From contig NC_059300.1 in NCBI RefSeq assembly GCF_017591435.1, positions 14,620,704 through 14,684,703 on the forward strand: a DNA stretch of 64,000 nt. The letters run 5' to 3'. Shown piece by piece: positions 1 to 10,400 of this stretch. The stretch comes from Portunus trituberculatus. Taxonomy: Eukaryota; Arthropoda; Malacostraca; Decapoda; Portunidae. The first letter of the stretch is position 1; the number at the start of each line of letters is the position of its first letter. The notes under the pieces were generated by a model. That model worked only from the letters and a program-made list of their open reading frames with translations, searched no databases and had not been told where the DNA came from. The position numbers were made by a program, and so were the translations under genes.

Positions 1-331
1 CAAGAAGACTGTGCACAATTGAGATCAAATTAAATCCTGCCAAGTGTTCACTCCTCACCTCAACAACACCCTGCATTGAGGGAAACACTTCTTGGAGAGT
101 GGCAGTTATTTCCACATTTTCAAAGCTTACCCCGTGACGTCACCACGTAAAGAAAGTCGCAAATCGACTAACAAGACTAATATGTTGATATTGTTTTGCG
201 ACTGCTTTCTCCAGTCGCTAGGCACAGATTTTGAGTCGGAATTCTACGTACGTAAAATTTCAGCAGCAAATTGGTACGTGTGCATCTATCTTAAGGCCGG
301 AACTCCCAACCCCCCTCCCCATCCCTTACCC

Positions 332-720
<389 letters not shown>

Positions 721-758
721 CTGATTCTCGCTGGGCAGGATAGATCATAGCCACTCAC

Positions 759-947
759 CGTCAGACTCGGTTCCAGCAGGGCCGCCAGCCTGTCCGCGAT
801 GGAGGAGGCTGCGGCAGGTGACTCCGAGAGGCTGGAGTCACCTGCAGCAGCAGCAGCAGCAGCAGCAGTAGAGCCTGCTGGCTCAATGGCCGTCTGTGTG
901 GCCTGCAGGGTGGCGGCCTGCAGGGCTGAACGGGATGACTCTGCAAC
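759..947 (-). CDS. RING-finger protein gene, exon 3
   Basis: This 189-base exon follows a CAG acceptor (948-950) and ends at a GTGAGT donor (758 downward). It reads in phase 0 from Val-Ala-Glu to Ser-Leu-Thr, which matches the phase-0 end of exon 2. The 63 residues are Ala- and Ser-rich with a helical look (SRSALQAATLQATQTAIEP, then ADRLAALLEPSLT). They include a run of eight alanines encoded by a GCA repeat at about 842-868. The donor implies at least one further exon to the left. I see no acceptor plus open frame in 1-646, so the gene probably continues outside the window. I recall decapod RING proteins of this type with a cyclophilin-like C terminus, but nothing here shows that domain. Confidence 0.72.
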
Positions 948-984
948 CTGAAAAACCCATGGCAATCTATGTTTTCAAGGTCGC

Positions 985-1230
985 CTACTGGTCACCCAGA
1001 CAGTTTTCCCCATTACGGAGCGAGCTCAGATCTCAAAGACCAATCTTCGGGTAGAACTGAGGCCACACTACACTCCACACACCGAGACAGCGAAGTCACA
1101 ACCTTTTGAATTATATCTCGTACCAGCTTACAGCTAGGTGAATACTGAACAGGGCTACACATTAAGAAGATCGCATATTTGTCTCACCGCACTCGGGACT
1201 CGAACCCAGGTCTTTTCTGTTGTGAGCCGA
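985..1230 (-). mobile_element. tRNA-derived SINE, diverged copy A
   Basis: The body resembles copies B and C (shared blocks: GAGCTCAGA, the CTTCGG/ATAGG area, ACCTAGC). At its right end is a partial tRNA-like head with a B-box-like GGGTTCGAGTCC on the minus strand. It is clearly older than B and C. A GT array (1231-1257) separates it from copy B. Confidence 0.7.
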
Positions 1231-1257
1231 GTGTGTGTGTGTGTGTGTGTGTGTGTT
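1231..1257. repeat. (GT)n between SINE copies A and B
   Basis: Pure GT tract. On the minus strand it is the AC tail of copy B and touches the damaged head of copy A. Confidence 0.95.
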
Positions 1258-1540
1258 TCACTATTTGATCTGCTGCAGTCTCTGACGGAACGAGCTCAGA
1301 GCTCATTATTTCCGATCTTCGGATAGGCCTGAGACCAGGCACACACTACACACCGGGACAACAAGGTCACAACTCCTCGATTTACATCCCGTACCTACTC
1401 ACTGCTAGGTGAACAGTGAACAGTGAACAGGGCTACACGTGAAAGGAGACACACCCAAATATCTCCACTCGGCCGGGGAATCGAACCCCGGTCCTCTGGC
1501 TTGTGAAGCCAGCGTTCTAACCACTGTGCTACCGGGCATG

Positions 1541-1541
<1 letters not shown>
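1258..1541 (-). mobile_element. tRNA-Val(CAC)-derived SINE, copy B
   Basis: On the minus strand the head (about 1466-1538) folds like a tRNA. The D-arm region is AGCACAGTGGTTAGAACGC; the anticodon stem CTGGC/GCCAG closes the loop TTCACAA (anticodon CAC, Val); the T arm is CGGGG-TTCGATT-CCCCG. The acceptor stem has at least one mismatch. An unrelated body of about 200 bp follows, then a GT/AC microsatellite instead of a 3' CCA end. It is therefore a SINE with an internal Pol III promoter, not a working tRNA gene. Confidence 0.85.

Positions 1542-1591
<50 letters not shown>
1542..1591. repeat. (GT)n between SINE copies B and C
   Basis: Pure GT tract of about 25 units that forms the tail of copy C directly before the head of copy B. 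Confidence 0.95.
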
Positions 1592-1592
<1 letters not shown>

Positions 1593-1891
1593 CACTGTTT
1601 AATCTGCTGCAGTCTCTGACGAGACAGCTAGACGTTACCCTACGGAACGAGCTCAGAACTCATTATTTCCGATCTTCGGATAGGCCTGAGACCAGGCACA
1701 CACCACACACCGGGACAACAAGGTCACAACTCCTCGATTTACATCCCGTACTTACTCACTGCTAGGTGAACAGTGAACAGTGAACAGGGGCTACACGTGA
1801 AAGGAGACACACCCAAATATCTCCACCCGGCCGGGGAATTGAACCCCGGTCCTCTGGCTTGTGAAGCCAGCGCTCTAACCACTGAGCTACC
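1592..1891 (-). mobile_element. tRNA-Val(CAC)-derived SINE, copy C
   Basis: The organisation is the same as copy B and the sequence is nearly the same over the body. The tRNA-like head is about 1820-1891 with anticodon CAC. The T loop here is TTCAATT, one change from the consensus B box. Its tail abuts the GT array at 1542-1591. Copies A-C form a head-to-tail series in the RING gene intron. Confidence 0.85.
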
Positions 1892-1896
1892 GTGTG

Positions 1897-1935
<39 letters not shown>
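1892..1935. repeat. (GT)n at the head of SINE copy C
   Basis: GT tract with one GC interruption. Positions 1936-2240 are ordinary intron sequence without a recognised feature. Confidence 0.95.
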
Positions 1936-1938
<3 letters not shown>

Positions 1939-2247
1939 AATGGTTGGAAGTTAATTACAGTTTGCAATGATTAATAGAATACAACAATGTAATGTAACAA
2001 TGTAGTTCATCATTCTGAAAGTCAACAAGTGTTTGGTGAGTGACTGTTATCTGTCAACTTTGTTCAGAGTCAATACAGTACGTGTGCTGGACTACAAACA
2101 ATGTATTGTAATTGAACCGTGCACCACGTACTATGTAGTGCAGGACCTATCGGTTAAGCCTTAAGGCGTGCTCAACACACAAAGTCAGTCAGTAAGAAGA
2201 GAAGAGTGACTGAGGTGCAAGCACACCTAATGTGAGGACACACTCAC

Positions 2248-2966
2248 CCTGGCGACGGTGGTGACCACGTGGACGTCAGGAAACACTGCCGCCCTCTCCT
2301 CCTCCTCCAGCAGATGGTCTGCATCCTCAATCACCTCGTAAGCTTCCTGTCGTGTTGATGGGGTGCGCAGCTCCTGCAGCATGGCGTGCAGCGCCTCCTC
2401 TCTCTCTGCCGCACCTTCTCCTGCCTGCCCTCCACGCGGGAGTCCTCGCGGCTTATCGCCTCCCGGGCACCCTTGCTCTGGTCCACCAGCGTCTGGAGGT
2501 CGTCCTCCAGCTGCTGCTGGCGGCCACACCACCCACCCAGGGTTGTCCGGTAGTCTGCCAGCTGGCTCTGCTCCTCCTGGCAGGAGCGGATGGCGGCCAG
2601 GACCTTTGCCTCTTGCTCCTGCAGCAGGGACCGTGTCCTCTTGCTGAGTCCCGCTGTGGCCCTTGGTGCAGGCTGTGTCACTGCTGCCGGAGCTGTCAGC
2701 TGCTTTCCTGGCTTGGGTGCCACACAGGCCAGTCCTGCACCTCTCATCTTCCTGATAAAGGCCTCTGTGATATAGGAGATAGGGAACTGGCCGGCCTCAG
2801 GCAGGGCGTGACTCACCCTGCACGTGGGGCACGTGACGGCACCCTGCTCCTTCAGTTCATTAATGCACGGCGTGCAAAGTGTATGCCCACACGGCAGAGT
2901 GCGTGGCCGCCTGTGGGTGTCGTCAAAGGTGTTGAGGCACACAGGGCAGTCCTCTACGTTGTCGTC
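2248..2966 (-). CDS. RING-finger (TRIM-like) E3 ubiquitin ligase candidate, exon 2, with a frameshift
   Basis: The exon runs from a CAG acceptor (2967-2970) to a GTGAGT donor (2247 downward). With the exon 1 ATG it starts MDDNVEDCPVC. A complete C3HC4 RING follows: CPVC, then LPCGHTLCTPC, then CPTC, the zinc-binding pattern of ubiquitin E3 ligases. After it comes a helical, charged coiled-coil stretch rich in Glu, Gln and Arg. The exon is 719 bases, but both flanking introns are phase 0, so a multiple of three is expected. The frame breaks at about 2398-2407, where the plus strand has a run of five CT units; before it the reading is GRQEKVRQRE, and after it EEALHAMLQELRTPS continues in another frame. 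Removing two bases there joins the frames. It is either a slippage mutation, a sequencing error or a pseudogene mark. The substrate is unknown; the RING and coiled coil without a visible B-box give a TRIM-like layout. Confidence 0.85.
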
Positions 2967-3176
2967 CTGGAAGAAAGAGACGGCGGCGTGAGGGACACAC
3001 TGTACACAGCGCGGCAGGCTGGCCACAGGACACAGCAGGACAGTGAGGGACACGCAGGTGTGGGAGTGTAACACTGCATGGGTGTGCACGATGGCTGCTG
3101 CAGGAGGAAGGGAACACTGACTACCCGTGCCACTCCCCAACCCAACACTGACTGCCATGTGCACCCCAACACTCAC

Positions 3177-3179
3177 CAT
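3177..3179 (-). CDS. Start codon of the RING gene, at the very end of exon 1
   Basis: On the minus strand the sequence reads GAGCTATG followed by the donor GTGAGT (3176 downward). Joining this ATG to exon 2 gives Met directly before the RING residues with no extra amino acids. Exon 1 is therefore almost wholly 5' untranslated. It contains a CAG run (about 3186-3219) just upstream of the ATG. Its upstream limit is not visible, but it probably lies within about 3230-3400. An uninterrupted minus-strand frame across 2331-3365 reads through the intron and is not the protein. Confidence 0.75.
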
Positions 3180-3185
3180 AGCTCT

Positions 3186-3219
<34 letters not shown>
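3186..3219. repeat. (CTG/CAG)n in the 5' untranslated exon of the RING gene
   Basis: Eleven or so trinucleotide units lie a few bases upstream of the start codon on the minus strand. They would be transcribed as CAG repeats. Confidence 0.85.
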
Positions 3220-3223
<4 letters not shown>

Positions 3224-3613
3224 ATGAAGCTCTTCCTTCAGAGTGGCGGTGGAGGTGGTGCTGGCTGCCTTGGTGTGACAGTGACAGAGTGAGAGTGGCC
3301 ACAGCGCGATTCAAACTCCGCCTCCTTGTTCCTGCCTGGGTGGAGATGCGATTCACGTCCCTCAAAAGTCAACCTGAGACAAAGTTACGGGAAGAAATAA
3401 GCACATGATAGATGTAATGGAAAATGAATCTTATAGCCCGCAGTTACTACACGCACTCTTCCACCTTCACTCCTTCGCAAACTGAAGCAAAACACAGCAT
3501 ATTATTTTGTATGGAGTGAAGCATCACATCCCTGTATTATGAAGAGTGAGGGACAGGAATGGCCAGCAGGAAGGCCACACAGACACAACTATGCTGTACA
3601 ACACAGAACTCAG

Positions 3614-3616
<3 letters not shown>

Positions 3617-3674
<58 letters not shown>

Positions 3675-4132
3675 AGGAGGCATACGTGCCTGAGAGACGC
3701 GACGCATTGAGTGAGGGACAGGGAGAGAGAGGGAGTGAGGGAGGGCTGGAGGCAGTGATGTCACCGTTATTTTCCCTCAGCTTATGTGTACATCCATTTA
3801 TCTGTTTCTCTCTTGTTTTGTGGTTGGGGGATTAAGTGTTAATTTTCTCTTTATTGTGATTATTTATTCTTTTTTTTTTTCATTGTGAATTTTCTTTAAG
3901 TTTTTCTTTTTTGTTGTGCATTGCAGTGTGAAATGATATGTTGTGTAATAGTGTTTCATGCTTTGTGTACATCTTCCCTCCCTCACCCTGGGCCCGGGGG
4001 TCGGCAGGAGTCTGTCTGTCAGGCTGGAACGATCAGTCCTGTTCTTGTCCTGCACGACACGCGCTGGTTGGACAAGATGGTCACTGGACACTAGACACTA
4101 GACACCAGCAGACTGCTCGCCACACGCCTGTC

Positions 4133-4172
<40 letters not shown>

Positions 4173-4558
4173 AAGGCCTGTACTGGTTATCAGGAGCGGA
4201 ACAGCCACCACCACCACCACCACCACCAGCCGTCACCCTCTCAGTGCGAGCTCAGAGTTCGTTCATTATTACTGATCTTCGGGTGAGACTGTACGTGGCA
4301 CACCTCACTACACACACCACACCACAAACACAACTGCACTGAGTCACACACTCACCACTCACCACACACCAAACACTACCACACACCACCACAAACACTC
4401 ACCACACACTTTGTCACGTCACAGCGCCGCCAGAGGTTGTACACCACACTTCAGCACAGTACTGTTAGCCTGGGTGTTCACTCACGCGACCGCCACCGCC
4501 AACACTCCACGACTGAGTGAAAACAAGAGCGATAAGACTAGACCACTGTACTATCGCG

Positions 4559-4601
<43 letters not shown>

Positions 4602-4602
4602 A
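3617..4602. repeat. Microsatellite-rich intergenic stretch
   Basis: GT tracts lie at 3617-3669 and 4136-4171, CCA repeats at about 4204-4228 and a CA tract at 4562-4602. A diverged fragment of the tRNA-Val SINE body (GAGCTCAGAGTTCG and following) lies at about 4232-4300. No supported gene was seen from 3400 to 4750. Confidence 0.85.
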
Positions 4603-5280
4603 TTACTATCTGATAACCACCATTGCTTCCCAGAACACTCCACGCCACAGCCACCACACCACCACACCACAACACCCACGTGCTGCCTGGCTGATACACC
4701 AAACAACACCTCTCCCCAACCACCACACACCCCGTGTCCGACACAACAGAACAATAGAAACATGAGTGATATTGTGCCTCACAGTAGGTAAGAAGGTGGA
4801 TCGGCCTACGTACAGTACAGTGTTGGTTCCTTCCTTCAGCAGCTTGCCACAGACACACATGAGGCCACACTATTGTTTAGCGAGGTCTGCTCCGCTTGTA
4901 CTCATAACATAACACTTACTAGGTACTGTGCTATATCATTATACTGTCCTGTCTGTCTGTTGTAACCTGCCTGCGCTGGCCTTCACCTCACACACACACT
5001 CCTCCTCCTCGTCCTCCTCCTCCTGCAAGTGCTGTATCATTCTTATAATACATCTTACATTGAGGCTAAGCAGTTATTGCAAATATTCAACAAATAACCT
5101 CTCCAGCCACTCACTTATAGCGAAGGTCACATTGACAACAGATAAGGACCCCGTCCCCCGTTCCCCCCTCTTCCTCTCTCCCTCCTCGTCCCCAGCAGCC
5201 TGATAAGAACCCGATAAGTGATAACAACCCCTTATCATCACCGGCATGCCTTCAGAAACACTCCAGCCAACAACACCAGC

Positions 5281-5301
5281 AGCAGCAGCAGAAACAGCAG
5301 C

Positions 5302-5347
<46 letters not shown>

Positions 5348-5373
5348 ATGGTAGTGGTAGTGGTAAATGTAGC

Positions 5374-5411
<38 letters not shown>

Positions 5412-5482
5412 AGGTGGTGTTGCTGGTGGTGTTAGTGGTAGTGGTAGTGGTAGCAGTAGTAGTAGTGGTAGTGGTGGTGGTT

Positions 5483-5558
<76 letters not shown>

Positions 5559-5578
5559 AAGTAATAGCAGTAGTAGTA
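5281..5578. repeat. (AGT/AGC/GGT)n trinucleotide array
   Basis: Nearly 300 bp of AGT-type triplets with GGT and AGC variants. It can be read as poly-Ser, poly-Val or poly-Thr, but no exon signals flank it. Sequence from 4800 to 5280 is CT- and CA-rich without a recognised gene. Confidence 0.95.
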
Positions 5579-7418
5579 GTGGCGACCGCGCACCTGCTAG
5601 CGGTACTTTCCCCCACCCATGAAGCATGTTAGCACCCGCCAGACCCCTGTCCTCCAGCCAGCATCCAAGTCTCCAGCCAGCTATGTTATATACGTAGGAA
5701 TGTAGGGCAATGGTTTCAATACTGTCTGCTAAGAAGGCATATATTAGAAAAATGCGTCTGAACCTCAATATTCACAAAAGGGCTTTGCAGAGAGAGAATA
5801 ATTTGATATATATGGTCAGGGAGAGATCATGATATTCACCAGTAGTGGAAAAAATATGTCATCACACTAAGCAAAGTAATGGAAAAGATATGGCATTGCA
5901 GTCGATTCTCTTTACGTTGATATGAATATATGTCTATAACTAGGAGGAAAATATATCATTAGGTAGTATAAATACAGCATTAATCATATAAAATCAACTC
6001 ACAATCTCAAATTATACCTATGTTATTCAGAGAAGATATGTCAACATTTTATCAAAGTATTATGCCTATATATGTCCATAACTAGGAGGAATGTATATCA
6101 TATCATAGATTGTAAAAAGAAATCAGCTCATTATCCCAAATTATATCAATATTATTCAGAGGATATATATCAACATCTTACAAGATACAGAAACAATCAA
6201 GGGAGAGCATCTGTAGACATCGTTCAGGTGTCGTCAGAATTTCTCAAAAGAAGTAAGTTGGAACTCAAGTATGCAATGCAGTCATAATACATCACTATTA
6301 AAAGCATTTTGTATGGTGAAACTTCTAAGTGTATACATAAATATGGAGGAATGAATATCTCGTTATCTCAGATAAGGGTGACGTCTCATACAAAAATTAT
6401 TACATCCCGTAAGCATGCACTAATATCACGATGTCGAAAATGAACTGACGCAATGGATTCAGAAGTACTGATATATAGATTGCATTAATCTTGCAATAAG
6501 AAGTAGCTGCTCTCAGATCCACGTAATATGTTGATATAAGCACTTAAAACACCGGAAAATCCATCACTTGTGAAAATGTTACCACACCAAGAAATATATC
6601 TGATTCTGAGTTGTCGTGTAAGGAATACGCTGTTATTTCTCATCTTAAGTCAACGATATTTAATATACGCACTATACTCGAAAATCATAACCAAGGTTAT
6701 TGTCCTTTGTCAAAATACAAAAAAAAAATATTAGCTTGCTGTTAAAATACTCAACCATTACCGTTCTGTATCATCACCAGCACACAGACAAGAACCACAC
6801 CATGTATTCCACAGGTTAAACATTAATATTTACTTCATTATTTAGTTTCGACTTGTACTCCTTTTCATATCAGTGTTTTCTTAACTACATCATATTATAT
6901 AATGTCCATCTTAATTTCTTGATATTCAACATCCATATCGTATTTCTTTAATATATTTTCGTCTTGTTTCACCTTCAAGCCTTACCATATAGCTAACGAT
7001 AAGATGGGGAGTGATGTCCTTCAATATATTTTTCGCTTGATACCTCATCAATAACTCTTCTTTCCTCATTATCGTCGTTAACTGTTTACCTTTACATATC
7101 TTTGCATTAACTTTAAATCTTTCCTTAAAATGTTATATAATCAAGTGAATGCTACTGAAACCACTGATGATTTCCTACGATATCACAATAGCTCAACTCA
7201 GACTTGTAACCAAATGTCCTGTGTTATGTGTTAATTACGACATCCCACATTGTATCTATTATCAATCCCATAGATATACCCCTTATTTCACATATATCGT
7301 CAAAATCACAGATAAAGGCACTCATTAACACTCATTACTATACATTTATCCTAATCCCTATAAAATCTTCCAGATCGCCATATATCCCTCCAAATTATAT
7401 AGAGACACCTTAACTTCC
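5579..7418. other. AT-rich non-coding stretch with a short duplicated block
   Basis: No reading frame here has exon signals or a recognisable product; the longest is about 70 codons. Two diverged copies of a block of about 110 bp start at about 5929 and 6071, giving a period near 142 bp. They share the core ATAACTAGGAGGAA and a following TATTCAGAG(A/G)A. The rest is unique AT-rich DNA that ends at the satellite edge. Confidence 0.6.
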
Positions 7419-10400
7419 TTGTTTTCATCAATTTTATCGTTTTGAAGAAAAAATAATGTAAAATGACGAATAAGCAAAATTTTCAATCTAGATACTTTTT
7501 TTTCATAAAACACCTTAAAATTACACAAAAAAGACTTTTTAACAAATATAGTGATTTGCCTGCATTTTGAGTTTGGTGCATAAAACGCTCGAATACACTA
7601 AAATAACCCATTTTTGACATATTTAAGTTCCTTAGACAAATAGTGTGTTTTGCCTGCATTTCTGAGTTTTGGTTCATAAAACGCAGGAATACACCAAAAT
7701 AACCCTTTTTTTTACCTATATCAATTCCTTAGGCAAATAGTGTGTTTTGCTTGCAATTCTGAGTTTCATTGCACTAAAATAACTCATTTTTGACATATTT
7801 CCGTTCCTTACACTTACCATTTTTGTGTTTTGATGGGAAAAACTTTGAAATTCCACCTTTTGCTTTGGAATCTCTATTAGCCTGTTTTCATCAATTTTAT
7901 CGTTTTGAAGCAAAATAATGTAAAATGACGAAGAAGCAAAATTTTCAATCGAGATAGTTTTTTTTTCATAAAACACCTTAATATTACATAAAAAAGACGT
8001 TTTAACAAATATAGTGATTTGCCTGCTTTTTGAGTTTGGTGCATAAAACGTTGGAATACACTAAAATAACCCATTTTTGACATATTTAAGTTCCATAGAC
8101 AAATAGTGTTTTTTGTCTTCATTTCTGAGTTTTGTTTTGGTTCATAAAACGCTGGATTACACCAAAATAACCCTTTTTTTTTTACATATATCACTTTCTT
8201 AGGCAAATAGTGTGTTTTGCTTGCAATTCTGAGTTTTGTTGCATAAAACGCTAGAATACACCAAAATAACCCATTTTGACATATTTCCGTTCCTTACACA
8301 AACAGTGTGTTTCCTTAGCATTTCTGTGTTTTGGTGGGAAAAAGCTAAAAACTGCTAAAATTCCACGTTTTTGTTAATTTTACTTTGGATTCTCTATACT
8401 AGCTTGTTTTCATCAATTTTATCGTTTTGAAGCAAAACAATGTAAAATGACGAATAAGCAAAATTTTCAATCGAGATATTTTTTTTTCATAAAATACCTT
8501 AAAAACACATAAATGAGACGTTATAACAAATATAGTGTTTTGCCTGCATTTCTCAGTTTGGTGCATAAAACGCTAAAATACACTAAAATAACCTATTTTT
8601 GACATATTTCAGTTCATTACACAAATATTGTGTTTTGCTGCATTTCTGAATTTTGGTTCATAAAACGCTGGAATATATCAAAATAACCCTTTTTAACATA
8701 TTTCTCTTCCTTAGACAAATAGTGTGTTTTCCCTCCAAATCTGAGTTTTGTTGCATAAAACGCTGGAATACACCAAAATAACCCATTTTTGAAATATTTC
8801 CGTTCCTTACACAAACAGTGTGTTTTCCTTGCATTTGTGTGTTTTGTGGAAAAAGCTAAAACTGCTAAAATTCCACGTTTTTGTTAATTTTACTTTGGAT
8901 TCTCTATACTAGCTTGTTTTCATCAATTTTATCGTTTTGAAGCAAAATAATGTAAAATGACGAATAAGCAAAATTTTCAATCTAGATAGTTTTTTTTCAT
9001 AAAACACCTTAAAATTACATAAATAAGACTTTTTAACAAATATAGTGTTTTGCCTGCATTTCTGAGTTTGGTGCATAAAACGCTAGAATACACTAAAATA
9101 ACCCATTTTTGACATATTTCAGTTCCTTAGACAAATAGTGTGTTTTGCCTGCATTTCTGAGTTTTGGTTCATAAAACGCTAGAATACACCAAAATAACCC
9201 CTTTTTGACATATTTCACTTCCTTTGACAAATAGTGTGTTTTGCCTGCAATTGTGAGTTTTTTTTGCATAAAACGCTGAGATTCACCAAAATAACCTATT
9301 TTTGTCATATATCACTTCCCTAGACAAATCGTGTGTTTTGCCTGCAATTGTGAGTTTTGTTGCATAAAACGCTGGAATACACCAAAATAACCCTTTTTAC
9401 ATATATCACTTCCTTAGGCAAATAGTGTGTTTTGCTTGCAATTATGAGTTTTGTTGCATAAAACGCTAGAACACACCAAAATAACCCATTTTTGACATAT
9501 TTCCGTTCCTTACACAAACAGTGTGTTTCCTTAGCATTTCTGTGTTTTGGTGGAAAAAGGCTAAAAACTGCTAAAATTCCACGTTTTTGTTACTTTTACT
9601 TTGGATTCTCTATACTAGCTTGTTTTCATCAATTTTATCGTTTTGAAGCAAAACAATGTGAAATGAAGAATAAGCAAAATTTTCAATCGAGATAGTTTTT
9701 TTTCATAAAAAAACTTAAAAACACAAAAATAAGACGTTTTTAACAAATATAGTAGTCTTTTGCCTGCATTTCTTAGTTTGATTCATAAAACGCTACAATA
9801 CACTAAAATAACCCATTTTTGACATATTTCAGTTCCTTAGACAAATAGTGTGTTTTGCCTGCATTTCTGAGTTTTGGTTCATAAAACGCTAGAATACACC
9901 AAAATAACCCTTTTTTGACATATTTCACTTCCTTTGACAAATAGTGTGTTTTGCCTGCAATTGTGAGTTTTGTTGCATAAAACGCTGAAATACACCAAAA
10001 TAACCTCTCTTTAACATATATTACTTCCCTAGACAAATAGTATGTTTTGCCTGCAATTGTGAGTTTTGTTGCATAAAACACTGGAATACACCAAAATAAC
10101 CCCATTTTTACATATATCACTTCTTTAAGGAAAAAGTGTGTTTTGCTTGCAATTATGAGTTTTGTTGCATAAAACGCTAGAACACACCAAAGTATAACAT
10201 TTTTTACATATTTCCGTTCCTTACACAAACAGTGTGTATCCTTAGCATTTCTGTGTTTTGGTGGAAAAAGGCTAAAAACTGCTAAAATTCCATGTTTTTG
10301 TTAATTTTACTTTGGATTCTCTATACTAGCTTGTTTTCATCAATTTTATCGTTTTGAAGCAAAACAATGTGAAATGACGAATAAGGAAAATTTTCAATCG

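Noticed and set aside
1466..1891. Functional tRNA-Val(CAC) genes
   Set aside because: The cloverleaf heads are followed directly by a shared 200-bp body and GT tails, have acceptor-stem mismatches, and occur in several diverged copies. They are SINE heads.
2352..3071. Plus-strand 239-codon frame opposite the RING exon
   Set aside because: It is the reverse-strand shadow of a GC-rich exon with no recognisable domain.
2331..3365. Single 344-residue RING protein read straight through
   Set aside because: The frame crosses a clear intron (2967-3176) with good donor and acceptor. The spliced form starts with Met directly before the RING.
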